From Erwinia amylovora (GTDB lineage: Bacteria > Pseudomonadota > Gammaproteobacteria > Enterobacterales > Enterobacteriaceae), in the NCBI RefSeq assembly GCF_017161565.1, contig NZ_CP066796.1, forward strand, positions 186,001 to 250,000: a DNA stretch of 64,000 bases. The letters are read 5' to 3'. Positions 19,199-31,212 of the stretch are shown here, piece by piece. A model generated the notes under the pieces. That model was not told the DNA's origin. It worked only from the letters and a program-made list of their open reading frames with translations, and made no database searches. Within the stretch, counting starts at the first letter, position 1, and every line of letters starts with the position of its first letter. The position numbers were made by a program, and so were the translations under genes.

Positions 19199-20308
19199 AT
19201 GAAAACAGTAGGATTGATTGGCTGGCGCGGAATGGTGGGTTCCGTATTGATGCAGCGGATGAGCGAAGAGCGTGATTTTGATGTGATCCGCCCGGTGTTT
19301 TTCTCCACCTCCCAGCATGGCCAGGCAGCACCGGCGTTTGGCGGGCAGCCAGCGGGGACCTTGCAGGATGCCAGCGACATTGAGGCGCTGAAAGCGCTGG
19401 ATATCATCATCACCTGTCAGGGCGGCGATTACACCAGCGACATCTATCCTGAGCTGCGCGCTGCCGGATGGCAGGGTCACTGGATTGACGCTGCTTCCAC
19501 TCTGCGCATGGCGGATGAGGCCATTATCATTCTCGACCCGGTTAACCACCAGGTGATCCGTGATGGCCTGGAACGCGGGATCAAAACCTTTGTTGGCGGC
19601 AACTGCACCGTCAGCCTGATGCTGATGTCGCTCGGCGGGCTGTTTGCCAATAATCTGGTGGAGTGGGCTTCTGTCGCCACCTATCAGGCGGCTTCCGGCG
19701 GCGGGGCGCGTCATATGCGCGAGCTGCTGACCCAGATGGGCATGCTGCACGACAACGTGGCAAAAGAGCTGCAAAATCCGGCCTCCGCGATCCTCGATAT
19801 TGAGCGCAAAGTGACCGAAATGGGCCGCAGCGGCGTGCTGCCAAGCGATAATTTCGGCGTGCCGCTGGCGGGCAGCCTGATCCCGTGGATCGATAAGCAG
19901 CTGGAAAACGGTCAGACGCGCGAAGAGTGGAAGGGCCAGGCAGAAACCAACAAAATCTTGCGCACTGCCCAGACTGTCCCGGTCGACGGGCTGTGCGTGC
20001 GCGTGGGTGCGTTACGCTGCCACAGCCAGGCGTTTACCCTGAAGCTGAAAAAGGATCTGCCGCTGACGGAAATTGAACAGCTGCTGGGCGCGCACAATCC
20101 GTGGGTAAAAGTGGTACCAAACGATCGAGACATCACTCTGCGCGAACTGACGCCAGCGGCGGTCACCGGCACGCTGAATACGCCGGTTGGCCGCTTACGT
20201 AAACTGAATATGGGGCCGGAATACCTGTCCGCCTTTACCGTTGGCGACCAGCTGCTTTGGGGTGCCGCCGAGCCGCTGCGCCGCATGCTGCGCCTGCTGG
20301 TGGATTAA
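19199..20308 (+). CDS. asd: Aspartate-semialdehyde dehydrogenase Asd
   Basis: 369 residues (E. coli 367). NADP-binding [10 protein letters not shown] at the N-terminus, catalytic Cys136 in [11 protein letters not shown], and the acid/base histidine in LRCHSQAF. It reduces aspartyl phosphate to aspartate semialdehyde, the branch point for Lys, diaminopimelate, Met and Thr. A single gene between gntU and glgB, as in E. coli without yhgN. Confidence 0.97.
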   Translation: MKTVGLIGWRGMVGSVLMQRMSEERDFDVIRPVFFSTSQHGQAAPAFGGQPAGTLQDASDIEALKALDIIITCQGGDYTSDIYPELRAAGWQGHWIDAASTLRMADEAIIILDPVNHQVIRDGLERGIKTFVGGNCTVSLMLMSLGGLFANNLVEWASVATYQAASGGGARHMRELLTQMGMLHDNVAKELQNPASAILDIERKVTEMGRSGVLPSDNFGVPLAGSLIPWIDKQLENGQTREEWKGQAETNKILRTAQTVPVDGLCVRVGALRCHSQAFTLKLKKDLPLTEIEQLLGAHNPWVKVVPNDRDITLRELTPAAVTGTLNTPVGRLRKLNMGPEYLSAFTVGDQLLWGAAEPLRRMLRLLVD

Positions 20309-20318
20309 CCCCATTCCT

Positions 20319-20345
20319 TTTTCCCCCGTATCGTACGGGGGAAAA
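20319..20345. repeat. Perfect 12-pair inverted repeat after asd
   Basis: TTTTCCCCCGTA and TACGGGGGAAAA flank TCG, 10 bases after the asd stop. It probably ends asd transcripts or protects their 3' end. The T-run is inside the 5' arm rather than after the stem, so it is not a standard terminator for asd. Confidence 0.6.
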
Positions 20346-20368
20346 TGTACGTCGTTTTACCGCCCACT

Positions 20369-20401
20369 TCTGCTTTCAATCTGCTTTCAATCTGCTTTTA
20401 A
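20369..20401 (+). repeat. Three tandem 11-base repeats upstream of glgB
   Basis: TCTGCTTTCAA, TCTGCTTTCAA and TCTGCTTTTAA follow each other without gap. The 11-base unit is close to one helical turn, so equal faces of the DNA are marked three times. No known regulator site is recognised. Confidence 0.75.
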
Positions 20402-20509
20402 TGCCAGCAGCTGCGCCATCTCTTGCGGCCATGCTTGGCGCGTGGTTCTGCGCTTCAGCCGCTGACGCTTACCCTGTGACAATCGCCTTAATCTGAAAGA
20501 GAGATATTT

Positions 20510-20523
20510 GTCTCATTTGAGAC
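20510..20523. promoter_or_regulatory. Perfect palindrome in the glgB upstream region
   Basis: GTCTCATTTGAGAC: six-base arms around TT. It could be an operator; no named regulator is assigned. It overlaps TTGAGA, a possible -35. Confidence 0.4.
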
Positions 20524-20734
20524 TGAATATTGCTATCCCCTGGCTATGCTTAAAAAAGCCACCGTACCGAATGCTATTTTTTGTCACGCCAGTTTGTTGC
20601 GCGCTGCGGCGGTGTTTCCCCGGAGGTTTACCAGCCCTGCCAGCGTGTTTAAGGCTCCATAAAGAACAGTGCATCGGTGATGCCCATGACCCGGGGATCG
20701 CCCGTCGCCTGCCGACCGTCACGGGAAGAAAGTC

Positions 20735-22921
20735 ATGTCAGAGCTAGTGGATCGTCGTGTGATTAATGCTGTTGTCTCTGGTCACTTTGCTGACCCCTTT
20801 TCCCTGCTGGGTATGCACCAAACCCGCCTTGGTCTGGAAGTACGCGCCCTGTTGCCGGATGCCAGCGAAGTCTGGGTGATCGAAACCGCCAGCGGGAATA
20901 AATGCGTGCAGCTGAAATGCCTGGACGCACGCGGTTTTTTTCACGCGGTGATCCCCGGGCGTAAAAAGCCGTTTCGTTACCAGCTGGCAGTTACCTGGCA
21001 CGGCCAGCAAAATCTGATTGATGACGCCTATCGCTTTGGCCCGCTGCTGCCTGAAATGGACGGCTGGCTGCTGGCGGAAGGGACGCATCTGCGTCCCTAT
21101 GAAACCCTGGGCGCTCACGGGGATGTGATCGATGGGGTTTCTGGTACACGCTTCGCCGTCTGGGCGCCTAACGCCCAGCGTGTTTCCGTAGTCGGGGAGT
21201 TTAACTACTGGGACGGACGTCGCCACCCGATGCGTCTGCGGCGTGAAATGGGGATCTGGGAGCTGTTTATTCCCGGCGCGCGCAATGGTCAGTTATATAA
21301 ATTTGAAATGATTGATATTCACGGTCAGCTGCGGCTAAAGGCTGACCCCTACGCGTTCGAAGCGCAAATGCGCCCGCAAAGCGCTTCCATGATCTGCGGT
21401 ATTCCTGAAAAAACCACGCTGTCACCGCAGCGCCAGCGCGCCAATGGTTTCGATGCGCCAATCTCTATCTATGAAGTGCATCTTGGCTCCTGGCGGCGGC
21501 ATACCGATAACCATTTCTGGCTCAGTTATCAGGAGCTGGCGCAGCAGCTGGTGCCGTACGCCAAAGAGATGGGCTTCACCCACCTGGAACTGATGCCGGT
21601 CAATGAGCACCCGTTTGACGGCAGCTGGGGCTATCAGCCGCTGGGCATGTACGCACCCACCCGCCGTTTCGGTACGCGGGATGATTTCCGCGCGTTTATT
21701 ACTGCGGCCCATCAGGCTGGTCTGAACGTCCTGCTTGACTGGGTGCCCGGCCATTTTCCAACGGATGATTTTGGCTTGGCGAAGTTTGACGGCAGCGAGC
21801 TGTATGAACACGGCGACCCGCGTGAGGGATTCCACCAGGACTGGAATACGCTGATTTACAATTTTGGCCGCCGTGAAGTCAGCAACTATCTGGCGGGCAA
21901 TGCGCTGTACTGGATTGAACGCTTTGGCATTGATGGGCTGCGCGTGGATGCGGTGGCTTCGATGATCTACCGTGACTACAGTCGGGCAGAGGGCGAATGG
22001 GTTCCGAATCATTTCGGTGGGCGGGAAAACCTCGAAGCCATTGCCTTTCTGCGCTACACCAACCGCACGCTCGGCCATGCCGCGCCCGGTGCGATTACCA
22101 TCGCTGAAGAGTCGACGGACTTTAACGGCGTATCGCGCCCGCCGGAAACGGGTGGGCTGGGGTTCTGGTTTAAATGGGACCTCGGCTGGATGCACGACAC
22201 GCTGGATTATTTGAAGCTCGACCCGATCTATCGCCGCCATCATCACAATCTGATGACCTTTGGCATGTTGTACAGCAACACAGAAAACTTTGTGCTGCCG
22301 CTATCGCACGATGAAGTGGTACACGGCAAGGGTTCAATTCTCGACCGTATGCCGGGGGATGCCTGGCAGAAATTTGCCAATATGCGCGCTTACTACGGCT
22401 GGATGTTCGGTTTCCCCGGCAAAAAACTGCTGTTTATGGGCAACGAATTCGCCCAGGGCAAAGAGTGGAACCACGACACCAGCCTGGACTGGCATTTGCT
22501 GGAAGGGGAAGACGGCTGGCATAACGGCGTACAGCGCCTGGTGCGCGACCTGAATCACACCTACCGCGCGCATCCACCGTTATATCAGCAGGATTTTGAC
22601 CCGGCGGGGTTTGAGTGGCTGGTGGTGGATGACTTTGAAAACTCGGTATTTGTCTTTGTGCGCCGCGATAGTGACGGTAACGAACTGATTGTTGCCAGTA
22701 ACTTTACGCCAGTACCGCGCCACGACTATCGCTTTGGCGTGTCACAGGCAGGGCGCTGGCGCGAGGTGCTGAATACCGATTCCAGCCATTATCACGGCAG
22801 CAACATTGGCAACCTCGGTGTGGTCAGCACCCATGACTGGGGCAGCCATAACCGCAGCCACTCTCTGAGCCTGACGTTGCCACCGCTGTCAACGTTATGG
22901 CTGGTGCGGGAGGCAGAATGA
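20735..22921 (+). CDS. glgB: 1,4-alpha-glucan branching enzyme GlgB (GH13)
   Basis: 728 residues, equal to E. coli GlgB. An N-terminal N1 module and CBM48 ([30 protein letters not shown]) precede the GH13 barrel. Catalytic residues lie in [16 protein letters not shown] (nucleophile Asp), TIAEESTDF (Glu) and [12 protein letters not shown] (Asp). It makes alpha-1,6 branches in glycogen in the cytoplasm. It is the first gene of glgBXCAP and its stop overlaps the glgX start by two bases. Confidence 0.97.
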   Translation: MSELVDRRVINAVVSGHFADPFSLLGMHQTRLGLEVRALLPDASEVWVIETASGNKCVQLKCLDARGFFHAVIPGRKKPFRYQLAVTWHGQQNLIDDAYRFGPLLPEMDGWLLAEGTHLRPYETLGAHGDVIDGVSGTRFAVWAPNAQRVSVVGEFNYWDGRRHPMRLRREMGIWELFIPGARNGQLYKFEMIDIHGQLRLKADPYAFEAQMRPQSASMICGIPEKTTLSPQRQRANGFDAPISIYEVHLGSWRRHTDNHFWLSYQELAQQLVPYAKEMGFTHLELMPVNEHPFDGSWGYQPLGMYAPTRRFGTRDDFRAFITAAHQAGLNVLLDWVPGHFPTDDFGLAKFDGSELYEHGDPREGFHQDWNTLIYNFGRREVSNYLAGNALYWIERFGIDGLRVDAVASMIYRDYSRAEGEWVPNHFGGRENLEAIAFLRYTNRTLGHAAPGAITIAEESTDFNGVSRPPETGGLGFWFKWDLGWMHDTLDYLKLDPIYRRHHHNLMTFGMLYSNTENFVLPLSHDEVVHGKGSILDRMPGDAWQKFANMRAYYGWMFGFPGKKLLFMGNEFAQGKEWNHDTSLDWHLLEGEDGWHNGVQRLVRDLNHTYRAHPPLYQQDFDPAGFEWLVVDDFENSVFVFVRRDSDGNELIVASNFTPVPRHDYRFGVSQAGRWREVLNTDSSHYHGSNIGNLGVVSTHDWGSHNRSHSLSLTLPPLSTLWLVREAE

Positions 22922-24894
22922 TGCCGATACGGGATGGCCAACCCACGCCGCGTGGTGCCAGCTACGATGGCAAAGGGGTTAACTTCACCCTGTTTTCGCA
23001 GAATGCCGGGCGCGTGGAGCTGTGCCTGTTTGATGATGATGACGTTGAAACGCGCCTCGATCTGCCAGCACGTAGCGGTGATACCTGGCACGGCTATCTG
23101 CCTGCCGTTCGCCCCGGCCAGCGCTATGGCTATCGGGTGCACGGCCCGTGGCTGCCGCAGCAAGGGCTGCTTTTTAACCCGGCGAAGCTGCTGCTGGACC
23201 CGTGTGCGCGCGGGATTGAAGGCGATGTCAGCGATAGCCCCTGTTTTCAAAGCGGAGAGGAACAGCCGGATACGCTGGACAGCGGCCCGCTGGCACCTAA
23301 AAGCGTGGTGCTGGCAGATGATTTCGACTGGGAAGGTGACAGCTGGCCGCGTATTCCGTGGGGCAGCACGGTGATTTATGAAGCCCATGTGCGCGGTCTG
23401 ACCCGGCTGCATTCCGGCATTCCGGCAGAGATGCGCGGCACCTATGCCGCGCTCGGCCATCCGGTGATGATTGACTATTTTCAGCGTCTGGGGATCAGCA
23501 GCTTGCAGCTGCTGCCGGTGTCCAGTTTTGCCAGCGAACCCCGGCTGCTGCGGCTGGGACTGAGTAATTACTGGGGCTATAACCCGCTGGCCTGTTATGC
23601 GCTGGAATCACGCTATGCCTGTGGCCAGAATCCACGCGAAGAGTTTCAGCAGGCGGTCAAAGCGCTGCACCAGGCGGGCATTGAAGTGATCCTCGATGTG
23701 GTGTTCAACCACAGCGCCGAGCTGGATGAAAGCGGCCCGATGCTGTCGATGCGCGGTATCGACAACCCGAACTATTACTGGCTGGATCAGCACGGCAAAT
23801 ACAATAACTGGACCGGCTGCGGTAATACGCAAAATCTCAGTCACCCTGAATCGGTGGCATCCACCATCGACTGCCTGCACTACTGGGTGGAAGAGTGCCA
23901 CATTGACGGTTTTCGTTTCGACCTGGCGACGACGTTAGGGCGGACTCCGCAATACCGGCGCGATGCGCCGCTGTTCCAGGCGATAGCCGCCGATCCGCTG
24001 CTGTCACAGTGCAAGATCATTGCCGAGCCGTGGGATGTCGGACCACAGGGTTATCAGGTAGGCAACTTCCCGCTGCCGTTTGCCGAATGGAACGACCACT
24101 TCCGCGACACGGCCCGGCGCTACTGGCTGCATGGCGACCTCTCAAACGGCGACTTTGCCCGGCGGTTTGCCGCCTCCAGCGATCTGTTCAAACACGAAGG
24201 CCGTTTGCCTTCCTGCAGCATTAATTACATTACCGCCCACGACGGTTTCACCTTGCGCGATGTGGTCAGCTTTGAACATAAACATAACGAGGCCAACGGT
24301 GAGGATAACCGCGACGGCAGCAATAACAATTACAGCTACAACCACGGGGTGGAGGGGCCACACGCGCCGTTACTGGTGATTGAGTACCGCCGGCGCAGCG
24401 TGCATGCGCTGTTGACCACCCTGCTGCTGGCGCAGGGTACGCCGATGCTACTGGCCGGTGATGAACACGGTCACAGCCAGCACGGCAACAACAACGCGTA
24501 TTGTCAGGACAACCTGCTGGCGTGGCTTGACTGGAAGCACGGCGATCGCGGGTTGTTCTCTTTTACCGCCGCGTTAATTCATCTGCGCCGCCGCATCCCC
24601 GCGCTGCAGCAGGACGGCTGGTGGCAGGAAGGAGATGGCAACGTGGAATGGCTGAACGGCCAGGGGAGACCGCTAAATATCCTTGAGTGGGAGCAGGGCG
24701 TGCATCGTATGCAAATCAGGCTGTCAAAACATTGGCTTATCACGCTTAACGCCACCGAAGACGTGTGCGATCTGGTGTTACCCCCCGGTCAATGGCATGC
24801 CATTCCGCCTTTTGCCGGTGAAGATAACCCAATTTTGTTAACTGTCTGGCATGGAGCCGCTCAGGGAGTGTGCGTGTTCCAGGAAAAAACATAA
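22918..24894 (+). CDS. glgX: Glycogen debranching enzyme GlgX (GH13 isoamylase type)
   Basis: 658 residues from the ATG at 22918, which overlaps the glgB stop (ATGATG; the next codon is also ATG). E. coli has 657. An N-terminal CBM48 is followed by a GH13 barrel with [11 protein letters not shown] (Asp), IIAEPWDVG (Glu) and ITAHDGFTL (Asp). It removes the short side chains, mainly maltotetraose stubs, left by GlgP. The freed dextrins would then go to MalQ and MalP, both also encoded in this window. Confidence 0.96.
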   Translation: MMPIRDGQPTPRGASYDGKGVNFTLFSQNAGRVELCLFDDDDVETRLDLPARSGDTWHGYLPAVRPGQRYGYRVHGPWLPQQGLLFNPAKLLLDPCARGIEGDVSDSPCFQSGEEQPDTLDSGPLAPKSVVLADDFDWEGDSWPRIPWGSTVIYEAHVRGLTRLHSGIPAEMRGTYAALGHPVMIDYFQRLGISSLQLLPVSSFASEPRLLRLGLSNYWGYNPLACYALESRYACGQNPREEFQQAVKALHQAGIEVILDVVFNHSAELDESGPMLSMRGIDNPNYYWLDQHGKYNNWTGCGNTQNLSHPESVASTIDCLHYWVEECHIDGFRFDLATTLGRTPQYRRDAPLFQAIAADPLLSQCKIIAEPWDVGPQGYQVGNFPLPFAEWNDHFRDTARRYWLHGDLSNGDFARRFAASSDLFKHEGRLPSCSINYITAHDGFTLRDVVSFEHKHNEANGEDNRDGSNNNYSYNHGVEGPHAPLLVIEYRRRSVHALLTTLLLAQGTPMLLAGDEHGHSQHGNNNAYCQDNLLAWLDWKHGDRGLFSFTAALIHLRRRIPALQQDGWWQEGDGNVEWLNGQGRPLNILEWEQGVHRMQIRLSKHWLITLNATEDVCDLVLPPGQWHAIPPFAGEDNPILLTVWHGAAQGVCVFQEKT

Positions 24895-24906
24895 CTGGAG
24901 TCAGAC

Positions 24907-26193
24907 ATGGTGAAATTAGAGAAGAACGACCCTGTGATGCTGGCAAGGCAATTACCAACACAAACTGTAGCCCTGATCCTGGCGGGCGGCCGTGGCACGC
25001 GCCTGAAGGATTTAACCGCCAAACGGGCAAAACCGGCGGTCCATTTCGGTGGAAAATATCGCATCATCGATTTCGCGCTCTCTAACTGCCTCAACTCGGG
25101 TATCCGGCGTATTGCAGTCTGTACCCAGTACCAGTCGCATACGCTGGTACAGCATATCCAGCGCGGCTGGTCGTTTCTTAACGAAGAGATGAACGAGTTT
25201 GTCGACCTGCTCCCCGCGCAGCAGCGTCTGGCGACCGATCACTGGTACCGCGGTACGGCTGATGCGGTCACGCAGAATCTTGACATTATTCGCCGCTATC
25301 GGGCGCAGTACATCGTCATCCTTGCCGGTGACCACATCTACAAGATGGACTATGCGCGTATGCTGATCGACCACGTTGAGAACGGCGCACGCTGCACCAT
25401 TGCCTGCCTGCCGGTGCCGCTGGAGGAAGCCAGCGCCTTTGGCGTAATGAAGGTGGATGACAAGAACAGAGTGGTGGAATTCCTGGAGAAACCTGACAAC
25501 CCGCCATCGATGCCCGGTGATGCCAGCCGTGCGTTGGCCAGTATGGGCATCTATGCATTTGATGCCGAATACCTTTTCGACCTGCTGGAGCATGACCAGC
25601 AGTTGCCGCAGTCGACGCACGATTTTGGTCAGGACCTGCTGCCAAAAATCGTTGCCAGCGGCGAGGCACTGGCGCATTCATTCAGTCTCTCTTGCGTGCA
25701 GCAGGATGAGACCGCCGAACCTTACTGGCGCGATGTCGGCACGCTGGAGGCCTACTGGAAAGCCAACCTTGACCTCGCCTCGGTGATGCCGGAACTGGAT
25801 ATGTACGACGGTAACTGGCCGATCCACACGCATATGGAACCGTTGCCGCCCGCCAGATTTGTGCAGGATCGTTCCGGTAGCCACGGTATGACGATGAATT
25901 CACTGGTATCGGGGGGCTGCCTCATTTCGGGTTCGGTGGTGGTGAACTCGGTGCTGTTCTCGCGGGTGCGAATTAACTCCTTCTGCAATATTGAGTCGTC
26001 GGTATTACTGCCGGATGTGGTAGTGGGGCGCTGCTGCCGTCTGCGCCGCTGTGTGATCGACCGCGCCTGCGTGTTGCCTGAGGGAACGGTGATTGGTGAA
26101 AACCCGGACGATGATGCCCGGCGTTTCCATCGATCGGAAGAAGGGATCGTGCTGGTCACAACCACCATGCTGGCAAAGCTGGGCTGGCGTTAA
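24907..26193 (+). CDS. glgC: Glucose-1-phosphate adenylyltransferase GlgC
   Basis: 428 residues (E. coli 431). Nucleotidyltransferase motif [15 protein letters not shown], a fructose-1,6-bisphosphate activator region near [30 protein letters not shown], and a C-terminal left-handed beta-helix with hexapeptide character. It makes ADP-glucose, the committed and allosterically controlled step of glycogen synthesis. It begins 12 bases after glgX. Confidence 0.97.
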   Translation: MVKLEKNDPVMLARQLPTQTVALILAGGRGTRLKDLTAKRAKPAVHFGGKYRIIDFALSNCLNSGIRRIAVCTQYQSHTLVQHIQRGWSFLNEEMNEFVDLLPAQQRLATDHWYRGTADAVTQNLDIIRRYRAQYIVILAGDHIYKMDYARMLIDHVENGARCTIACLPVPLEEASAFGVMKVDDKNRVVEFLEKPDNPPSMPGDASRALASMGIYAFDAEYLFDLLEHDQQLPQSTHDFGQDLLPKIVASGEALAHSFSLSCVQQDETAEPYWRDVGTLEAYWKANLDLASVMPELDMYDGNWPIHTHMEPLPPARFVQDRSGSHGMTMNSLVSGGCLISGSVVVNSVLFSRVRINSFCNIESSVLLPDVVVGRCCRLRRCVIDRACVLPEGTVIGENPDDDARRFHRSEEGIVLVTTTMLAKLGWR

Positions 26194-26249
26194 CCGGAAG
26201 GACATGACCGGAGTACAAGGGCACGTTCGGCACATTACAGGAGCCAATA

Positions 26250-27683
26250 ATGCAGGTGTTACACGTCTGTTCAGAACTTTTCCCGCTGTTGAAAACCGGC
26301 GGGCTTGCTGATGTTGTAGGGGCATTACCTGCTGCGCAAATAGCGGTAGGTACCGATACGCGGGTATTGCTGCCGGCATTCCCTGATTTGAAAAAAGGCA
26401 TTACGCAAATTCAGGTGGTGGCGAAGCTACAAACCTTTGCTGGCTATGTCGAGCTACATTTTGGTCACTTTAACGGCGTCGGTATCTATTTGATCGATGC
26501 GCCGGGGCTGTTTGATCGACCTGGCAGCCCCTATCACGATGAATCACAATACGCGTATAGCGACAACTATCTGCGCTTTGCGCTGCTGGGATGGATGAGC
26601 TGTGAGCTGGCCTGTGGGCTGGATCACTGGTGGCGGCCGGACGTGGTGCACGCGCATGACTGGCACGCCGGGCTGGCCTGTGCCTATCTTGCGGCACGCG
26701 GCCGGCCGGCCAAATCGGTGTTCACCGTACACAACCTGGCCTATCAGGGCCTGTTCAATGCGCGTCATATGGAGCAAATCCAGCTACCCAACTCCTTTTT
26801 CAGTGTGTTCGGCCTGGAATTCCACGGTCAGATCTCCTACCTCAAGGCCGGGCTGTTTTATGCCGATCATGTGACGGCGGTCAGCCCGACTTATGCCCGG
26901 GAAATCACTCTGCCAGAGTTTGGCTACGGCATGGAAGGGCTGCTGAAACAGCGCATGCTGGAGGGACGGCTCAGTGGCATTCTCAACGGGGTGGATCCGG
27001 CAATCTGGAACCCGGCGCACGACCTGCTGTTATCGGCTCGCTATAACCGGGATGTGCTGGACGCCAAGCTGGAAAACAAGCGGCAGTTACAGATTGCGAT
27101 GGGATTGCAGATTGACGAAAAAGCGCCGATCTTCGCCGTGGTGAGTCGCTTAACTAAACAGAAAGGACTTGATCTGGTTCTGGAGGCGCTGCCCGGGCTG
27201 CTGGAACAGGGCGGGCAGCTGGTGGTACTGGGCGCGGGCGATGCCGAGTTACAGCAGGGGTTTCTGGCGGTAGCGGCGGAAAATCCAGGGCAGGTTGGGG
27301 TACAAATTGGTTATCACGAAGCGTTCTCGCACCGCATCATGGGCGGTGCCGATGTCATTCTGGTACCGAGCCGCTTCGAACCTTGCGGACTGACGCAGCT
27401 GTACGCCCTGAAGTACGGCACGCTGCCGCTGGTGCGGCGCACCGGGGGGCTGGCAGATACGGTGAATGACTGCTCACTGGAAAACCTGGCTGATGGTATC
27501 GCCAGTGGTTTTTCCTTTGAGGACAGCAATGGCTGGTCGTTACTGCGTGCTGTCCGGCGTGCTTTCGTTCTCTGGTCCCGTCCTTCGTTATGGCGCTACG
27601 TACAGCGCCAGGCAATGGGGATGGATTTTAGCTGGCAGGTAGCTGCGGTAGCCTACCGCGATCTCTATCAACGGTTGTTTTAA
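26250..27683 (+). CDS. glgA: Glycogen synthase GlgA (GT5)
   Basis: 477 residues, the E. coli length. The ADP-glucose binding KTGGLADV lies at residues 15-22 (Lys15). The two Rossmann halves include [20 protein letters not shown] and, at the C-terminal active site, [15 protein letters not shown]. It extends alpha-1,4 chains from ADP-glucose. It lies 56 bases downstream of glgC with GGAG at 26239. Confidence 0.97.
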   Translation: MQVLHVCSELFPLLKTGGLADVVGALPAAQIAVGTDTRVLLPAFPDLKKGITQIQVVAKLQTFAGYVELHFGHFNGVGIYLIDAPGLFDRPGSPYHDESQYAYSDNYLRFALLGWMSCELACGLDHWWRPDVVHAHDWHAGLACAYLAARGRPAKSVFTVHNLAYQGLFNARHMEQIQLPNSFFSVFGLEFHGQISYLKAGLFYADHVTAVSPTYAREITLPEFGYGMEGLLKQRMLEGRLSGILNGVDPAIWNPAHDLLLSARYNRDVLDAKLENKRQLQIAMGLQIDEKAPIFAVVSRLTKQKGLDLVLEALPGLLEQGGQLVVLGAGDAELQQGFLAVAAENPGQVGVQIGYHEAFSHRIMGGADVILVPSRFEPCGLTQLYALKYGTLPLVRRTGGLADTVNDCSLENLADGIASGFSFEDSNGWSLLRAVRRAFVLWSRPSLWRYVQRQAMGMDFSWQVAAVAYRDLYQRLF

Positions 27684-27703
27684 ACAAAAAGTGGGATATT
27701 GCC

Positions 27704-30151
27704 ATGAACGCTCCTTTCTCCTATGCCGCACCCACGCTCAGTGTTGATGCACTGAAACATTCTATCGCCTATAAGCTGATGTTTACCCTGGGTAAAGATC
27801 CCGCTCTTGCCAATAAACATGAGTGGCTGAACGCCACGCTGCTGGCGGTGCGCGATCGGATGGTCGAGCGCTGGCTACGTTCGAACCGCGCCCAGCTATC
27901 ACAGGACGTGCGTCAGGTCTATTACCTGTCGATGGAGTTTCTGGTCGGGCGCACGCTATCCAACGCGCTACTGGCGATGGGCATTTACGATGATACCCGG
28001 GCAGCGCTGCAGGAGATGGGCTTCGACCTCGAAGAGCTGATTGAGGAAGAAAGCGATCCGGGCCTGGGTAACGGTGGACTGGGGCGGCTGGCGGCCTGTT
28101 TTCTTGACTCACTGGCAACCCTGGGCCTGCCCGGACGCGGTTACGGCATCCGTTATGAATATGGCATGTTCAAACAGAATATTGTCGAAGGCCGTCAGGC
28201 AGAGTCGCCGGACTACTGGCTTGAATACGGTAATCCGTGGGAGTTCCAGCGATTTAATACCCGCTATAAAGTGCGCTTTGGCGGGCGTATTCAGCACGAG
28301 GGCAGCCGCGCGCGCTGGGTAGAAACGGAAGAAGTGCTGGCCACCGCATATGACCAGATCATTCCCGGCTACGATACGGATACCACCAACACGCTGCGGC
28401 TGTGGGGCGCGCAGGCGAGTAGTGAGATTAACCTGGGCAAATTTAACCAGGGAGATTACTTTGCCGCCGTAGAGGATAAAAACCATTCTGAAAACGTATC
28501 GCGCGTGCTCTATCCGGATGACTCCACTTATTCAGGGCGCGAGCTGCGGCTGCGGCAAGAATATTTTCTCGTCTCGGCCACGGTGCAGGATATTCTTCAT
28601 CGCCACTGGGCCATGCACCAAACCTTCGATAACCTCGCCGATAAGATAGCGCTGCATCTGAATGATACTCATCCGGTACTGGCCATTCCCGAGCTGATGC
28701 GTGTGCTGATCGATGAACATAAATTTAGCTGGGATGATGCGTTTGAAGTCGTCTGCCAGGTGTTCTCCTACACCAATCATACCCTGATGCAGGAAGCGCT
28801 GGAGACATGGCCGGTGGATATGATTGGCAAGATCCTGCCGCGCCATCTGCAAATCATCTTTGATATCAATGATTACTTTCTGAAGACCATTCAGGATCAC
28901 TACCCGGATGACTGGGAGCTGCTGGCGCGTATTTCAATTATCGATGAAAACAACGGCCGCCGCATTCGCATGGCGTGGCTGGCCGTGGTTGCCAGCCATA
29001 TGGTCAACGGCGTGTCCGAGCTGCATTCTAACCTGATGGTCCAATCACTATTCGCTGACTTTGCCAAACTGTTTCCTGGCCGCTTCTGTAATAAAACTAA
29101 CGGCATCACCCCGCGCCGCTGGCTGGCGCTGGCTAATCCCTCGCTGTCCGCCGTACTTGATACGACGATTGGCCGCACCTGGCGCACCGAACTCAGTCAG
29201 CTGGACGAGCTGAAGCAGCATATCGACTTTGCCAACTTTATTGAGCAAGTTGCCCATGCCAAGCTGCAAAATAAAAAGCGCCTGGCCGCATTCGTCAGTC
29301 AGAAGCTGGATATTGTTATCGATCCGCAGGCGATGTTTGATGTGCAAATCAAACGTATTCACGAGTATAAACGCCAGTTGCTTAATGTCCTGCATGTCAT
29401 CACCCGTTATAACCGCATTAAGGCGGATCCGGATGCCAACTGGGTGCCGCGGGTCAGCATCTTCGCCGGTAAGGCGGCATCAGCTTACTATATGGCGAAA
29501 CATATCATTCACCTGATTAACGATGTCGCACAGGTGATTAATAACGATCCGCAGGTGAAGAGCAAACTCAAGGTGGTGTTTATTCCCAATTATAGCGTCA
29601 GCCTGGCGCAGATAATCGTTCCCGCAGCAGACTTGTCTGAACAGATTTCGCTGGCCGGAACCGAAGCCTCGGGCACCAGTAATATGAAATTCGCGCTTAA
29701 CGGGGCGCTGACCATTGGTACGCTGGATGGGGCTAACGTTGAAATGCTCGACCACGTCGGCGCGGAGAATATCTTTATCTTCGGTAATACCACCCCGCAG
29801 GTTGAGAAGCTGCGCAGCAACGGCTACAACTCCCATTTGTATTACGAACAGGATGCTGAACTGCACCAGGTGCTGACGCAAATCGCCACCGGCGTGTTCA
29901 GCCCGCAGGAGCCGGGGCGTTACCGCAATATATTTGATTCCCTGGTTAACCTTGGCGACCACTATCAGCTGCTGGCGGACTATCGCAGCTATGTGGATAC
30001 CCAGGATAAAGTGGACAAGCTGTACCGCAACCAGGAGGCGTGGACGCGCTGTGCGCTACATAATATCGCCAATATGGGATATTTCTCTTCCGATCGCACC
30101 ATCAAAGAATATGCCGACGAAATTTGGGGTATTGAGCCGGTTCAGTTATAG
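27704..30151 (+). CDS. glgP: Glycogen phosphorylase GlgP (GT35)
   Basis: 815 residues, the E. coli length. The pyridoxal-phosphate lysine is in [16 protein letters not shown], followed by [12 protein letters not shown]. It releases glucose-1-phosphate from the non-reducing ends of glycogen. It is the last gene of glgBXCAP, 20 bases after glgA. The C-terminal end reads [16 protein letters not shown] decayed copy of this end seems to be present about 1.2 kb downstream (31213-31380). Confidence 0.97.
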   Translation: MNAPFSYAAPTLSVDALKHSIAYKLMFTLGKDPALANKHEWLNATLLAVRDRMVERWLRSNRAQLSQDVRQVYYLSMEFLVGRTLSNALLAMGIYDDTRAALQEMGFDLEELIEEESDPGLGNGGLGRLAACFLDSLATLGLPGRGYGIRYEYGMFKQNIVEGRQAESPDYWLEYGNPWEFQRFNTRYKVRFGGRIQHEGSRARWVETEEVLATAYDQIIPGYDTDTTNTLRLWGAQASSEINLGKFNQGDYFAAVEDKNHSENVSRVLYPDDSTYSGRELRLRQEYFLVSATVQDILHRHWAMHQTFDNLADKIALHLNDTHPVLAIPELMRVLIDEHKFSWDDAFEVVCQVFSYTNHTLMQEALETWPVDMIGKILPRHLQIIFDINDYFLKTIQDHYPDDWELLARISIIDENNGRRIRMAWLAVVASHMVNGVSELHSNLMVQSLFADFAKLFPGRFCNKTNGITPRRWLALANPSLSAVLDTTIGRTWRTELSQLDELKQHIDFANFIEQVAHAKLQNKKRLAAFVSQKLDIVIDPQAMFDVQIKRIHEYKRQLLNVLHVITRYNRIKADPDANWVPRVSIFAGKAASAYYMAKHIIHLINDVAQVINNDPQVKSKLKVVFIPNYSVSLAQIIVPAADLSEQISLAGTEASGTSNMKFALNGALTIGTLDGANVEMLDHVGAENIFIFGNTTPQVEKLRSNGYNSHLYYEQDAELHQVLTQIATGVFSPQEPGRYRNIFDSLVNLGDHYQLLADYRSYVDTQDKVDKLYRNQEAWTRCALHNIANMGYFSSDRTIKEYADEIWGIEPVQL

Positions 30152-30168
30152 GTTTGTTTACTATTCTT

Positions 30169-30215
30169 AAGCACCGGGATCATTTTAACGGTGCTTTCCT
30201 TTATCCGTCTTTTTT
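30169..30215 (+). terminator. glgP terminator
   Basis: AAGCACCG and CGGTGCTT form an eight-pair stem 17 bases after the stop. The tail TCCTTTATCCGTCTTTTTT is T-rich. Confidence 0.75.
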
Positions 30216-30323
30216 GCTTACCAACTTTTCATCAGCCGGAACAGGTGAGTTATGTTAATAAGTGGCGTTTTCTGAAAGAATAGATATTTTTTTTCAGTAT
30301 GGTAAAGGTTTTATGGAAATATC

Positions 30324-31199
30324 ATGGATATTACACGTTTAGATCTCTTTGTCTTAAAGATTTACAATAAGCTGGATTTAACGATGTCTGGCTATGAATC
30401 CAGGAAGCTGTTAAAAGCATTGCGAGCTGTCGAAAACACCCCAAAAGGTTTGAAGCTAATCAAAGATGCTGTATTATTAAATGCATTTTTAAGAAAAGCA
30501 GAAAGCACGAGGGATGGGGAATTACAAAAAGAAATATTAGATGCCTTTGGTAAGAATCTTATTTTAAAGGGCGGATCAACGGCAACGATTAATTCGATGA
30601 AAATCTACAATGAAAAAAAATCAGAAATGAATAAAGTGGAGAAGATAGAGGATGTTTTAGAAGCGAAAGTTAAAGCACCCACGGATAAAGATAAAGAACT
30701 TCAGGATATTGCTCAGAAAGTTTTTTCCAGCCTTCTTGAACCGACAGTGATGTATAAGATTAAAACGTCTTTGGAAGACCGTAAAATTCCTTTAAGAGAA
30801 GAGAAGGATGTCATCTCAAAGATTGATGAAGCGCGTCAGGAAGAAGTCAATACAGTCCGCGAAATTGCAAAGAATATAAACGCGTTTCAAAAGGAATTTG
30901 ATAATCATCCTCTCCAGGGTGAATTGATACCGGAAGATCAGAGGGGTGTCTTAAATCTGCGGGCAAAACATTCTCGTATTGCCATTAAGGCACTTGATGA
31001 AAAGCGATCGGCTATCTTTAAACACAGGCAGATAAAAGCTGAAGTTATTATTAACGCTGTTAAAGAATATTCACTTTATCAACCTGATTCTGATTCTGTT
31101 TCTGATTCTAAATCAGACTTTGTACTCCAGCCCGAGCCTGTTTCTGAGTCGACTCTGGCACTCATTAACCAATACGATGAAAGATTCAGGCGTGAATAG
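30324..31199 (+). CDS. Unrecognised low-GC protein, Lys/Glu-rich and mostly helical
   Basis: 291 residues with no family that I can name. The DNA is about 35 percent GC, far below the neighbours. There is no signal peptide or membrane segment. Residues 1-240 are rich in Lys, Glu and Leu and look alpha-helical (RKLLKALRAVENTPKGLKLI, DKDKELQDIAQKVFSSLL). Residues about 254-265 are a low-complexity DSDSVSDSKSD tract made from repeated TCTGAT-type hexamers. ATG at 30324 has GGAA ten bases upstream. It lies between glgP and glpD, where E. coli K-12 has only the small ORF yzgL. Probably acquired; the role is unknown. Confidence 0.75.
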   Translation: MDITRLDLFVLKIYNKLDLTMSGYESRKLLKALRAVENTPKGLKLIKDAVLLNAFLRKAESTRDGELQKEILDAFGKNLILKGGSTATINSMKIYNEKKSEMNKVEKIEDVLEAKVKAPTDKDKELQDIAQKVFSSLLEPTVMYKIKTSLEDRKIPLREEKDVISKIDEARQEEVNTVREIAKNINAFQKEFDNHPLQGELIPEDQRGVLNLRAKHSRIAIKALDEKRSAIFKHRQIKAEVIINAVKEYSLYQPDSDSVSDSKSDFVLQPEPVSESTLALINQYDERFRRE

Positions 31200-31212
31200 T
31201 ATTAAATGTCAG

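Larger units (their letters stand above)
20309..20734. other. Intergenic region asd-glgB with repeats
   Basis: 426 bases without a credible gene. It holds a perfect hairpin (20319-20345), three 11-base tandem repeats (20369-20401) and a perfect 14-base palindrome (20510-20523). A possible -10 TATGCT lies at 20545. The glgB start at 20735 follows GGAAGAAAGTC. Confidence 0.7.

Noticed and set aside
30238..30265. GGAACA ahead of the 291-residue gene as an Hrp box
   Set aside because: No CCAC follows at 15-17 bases, so only the first half resembles the motif.
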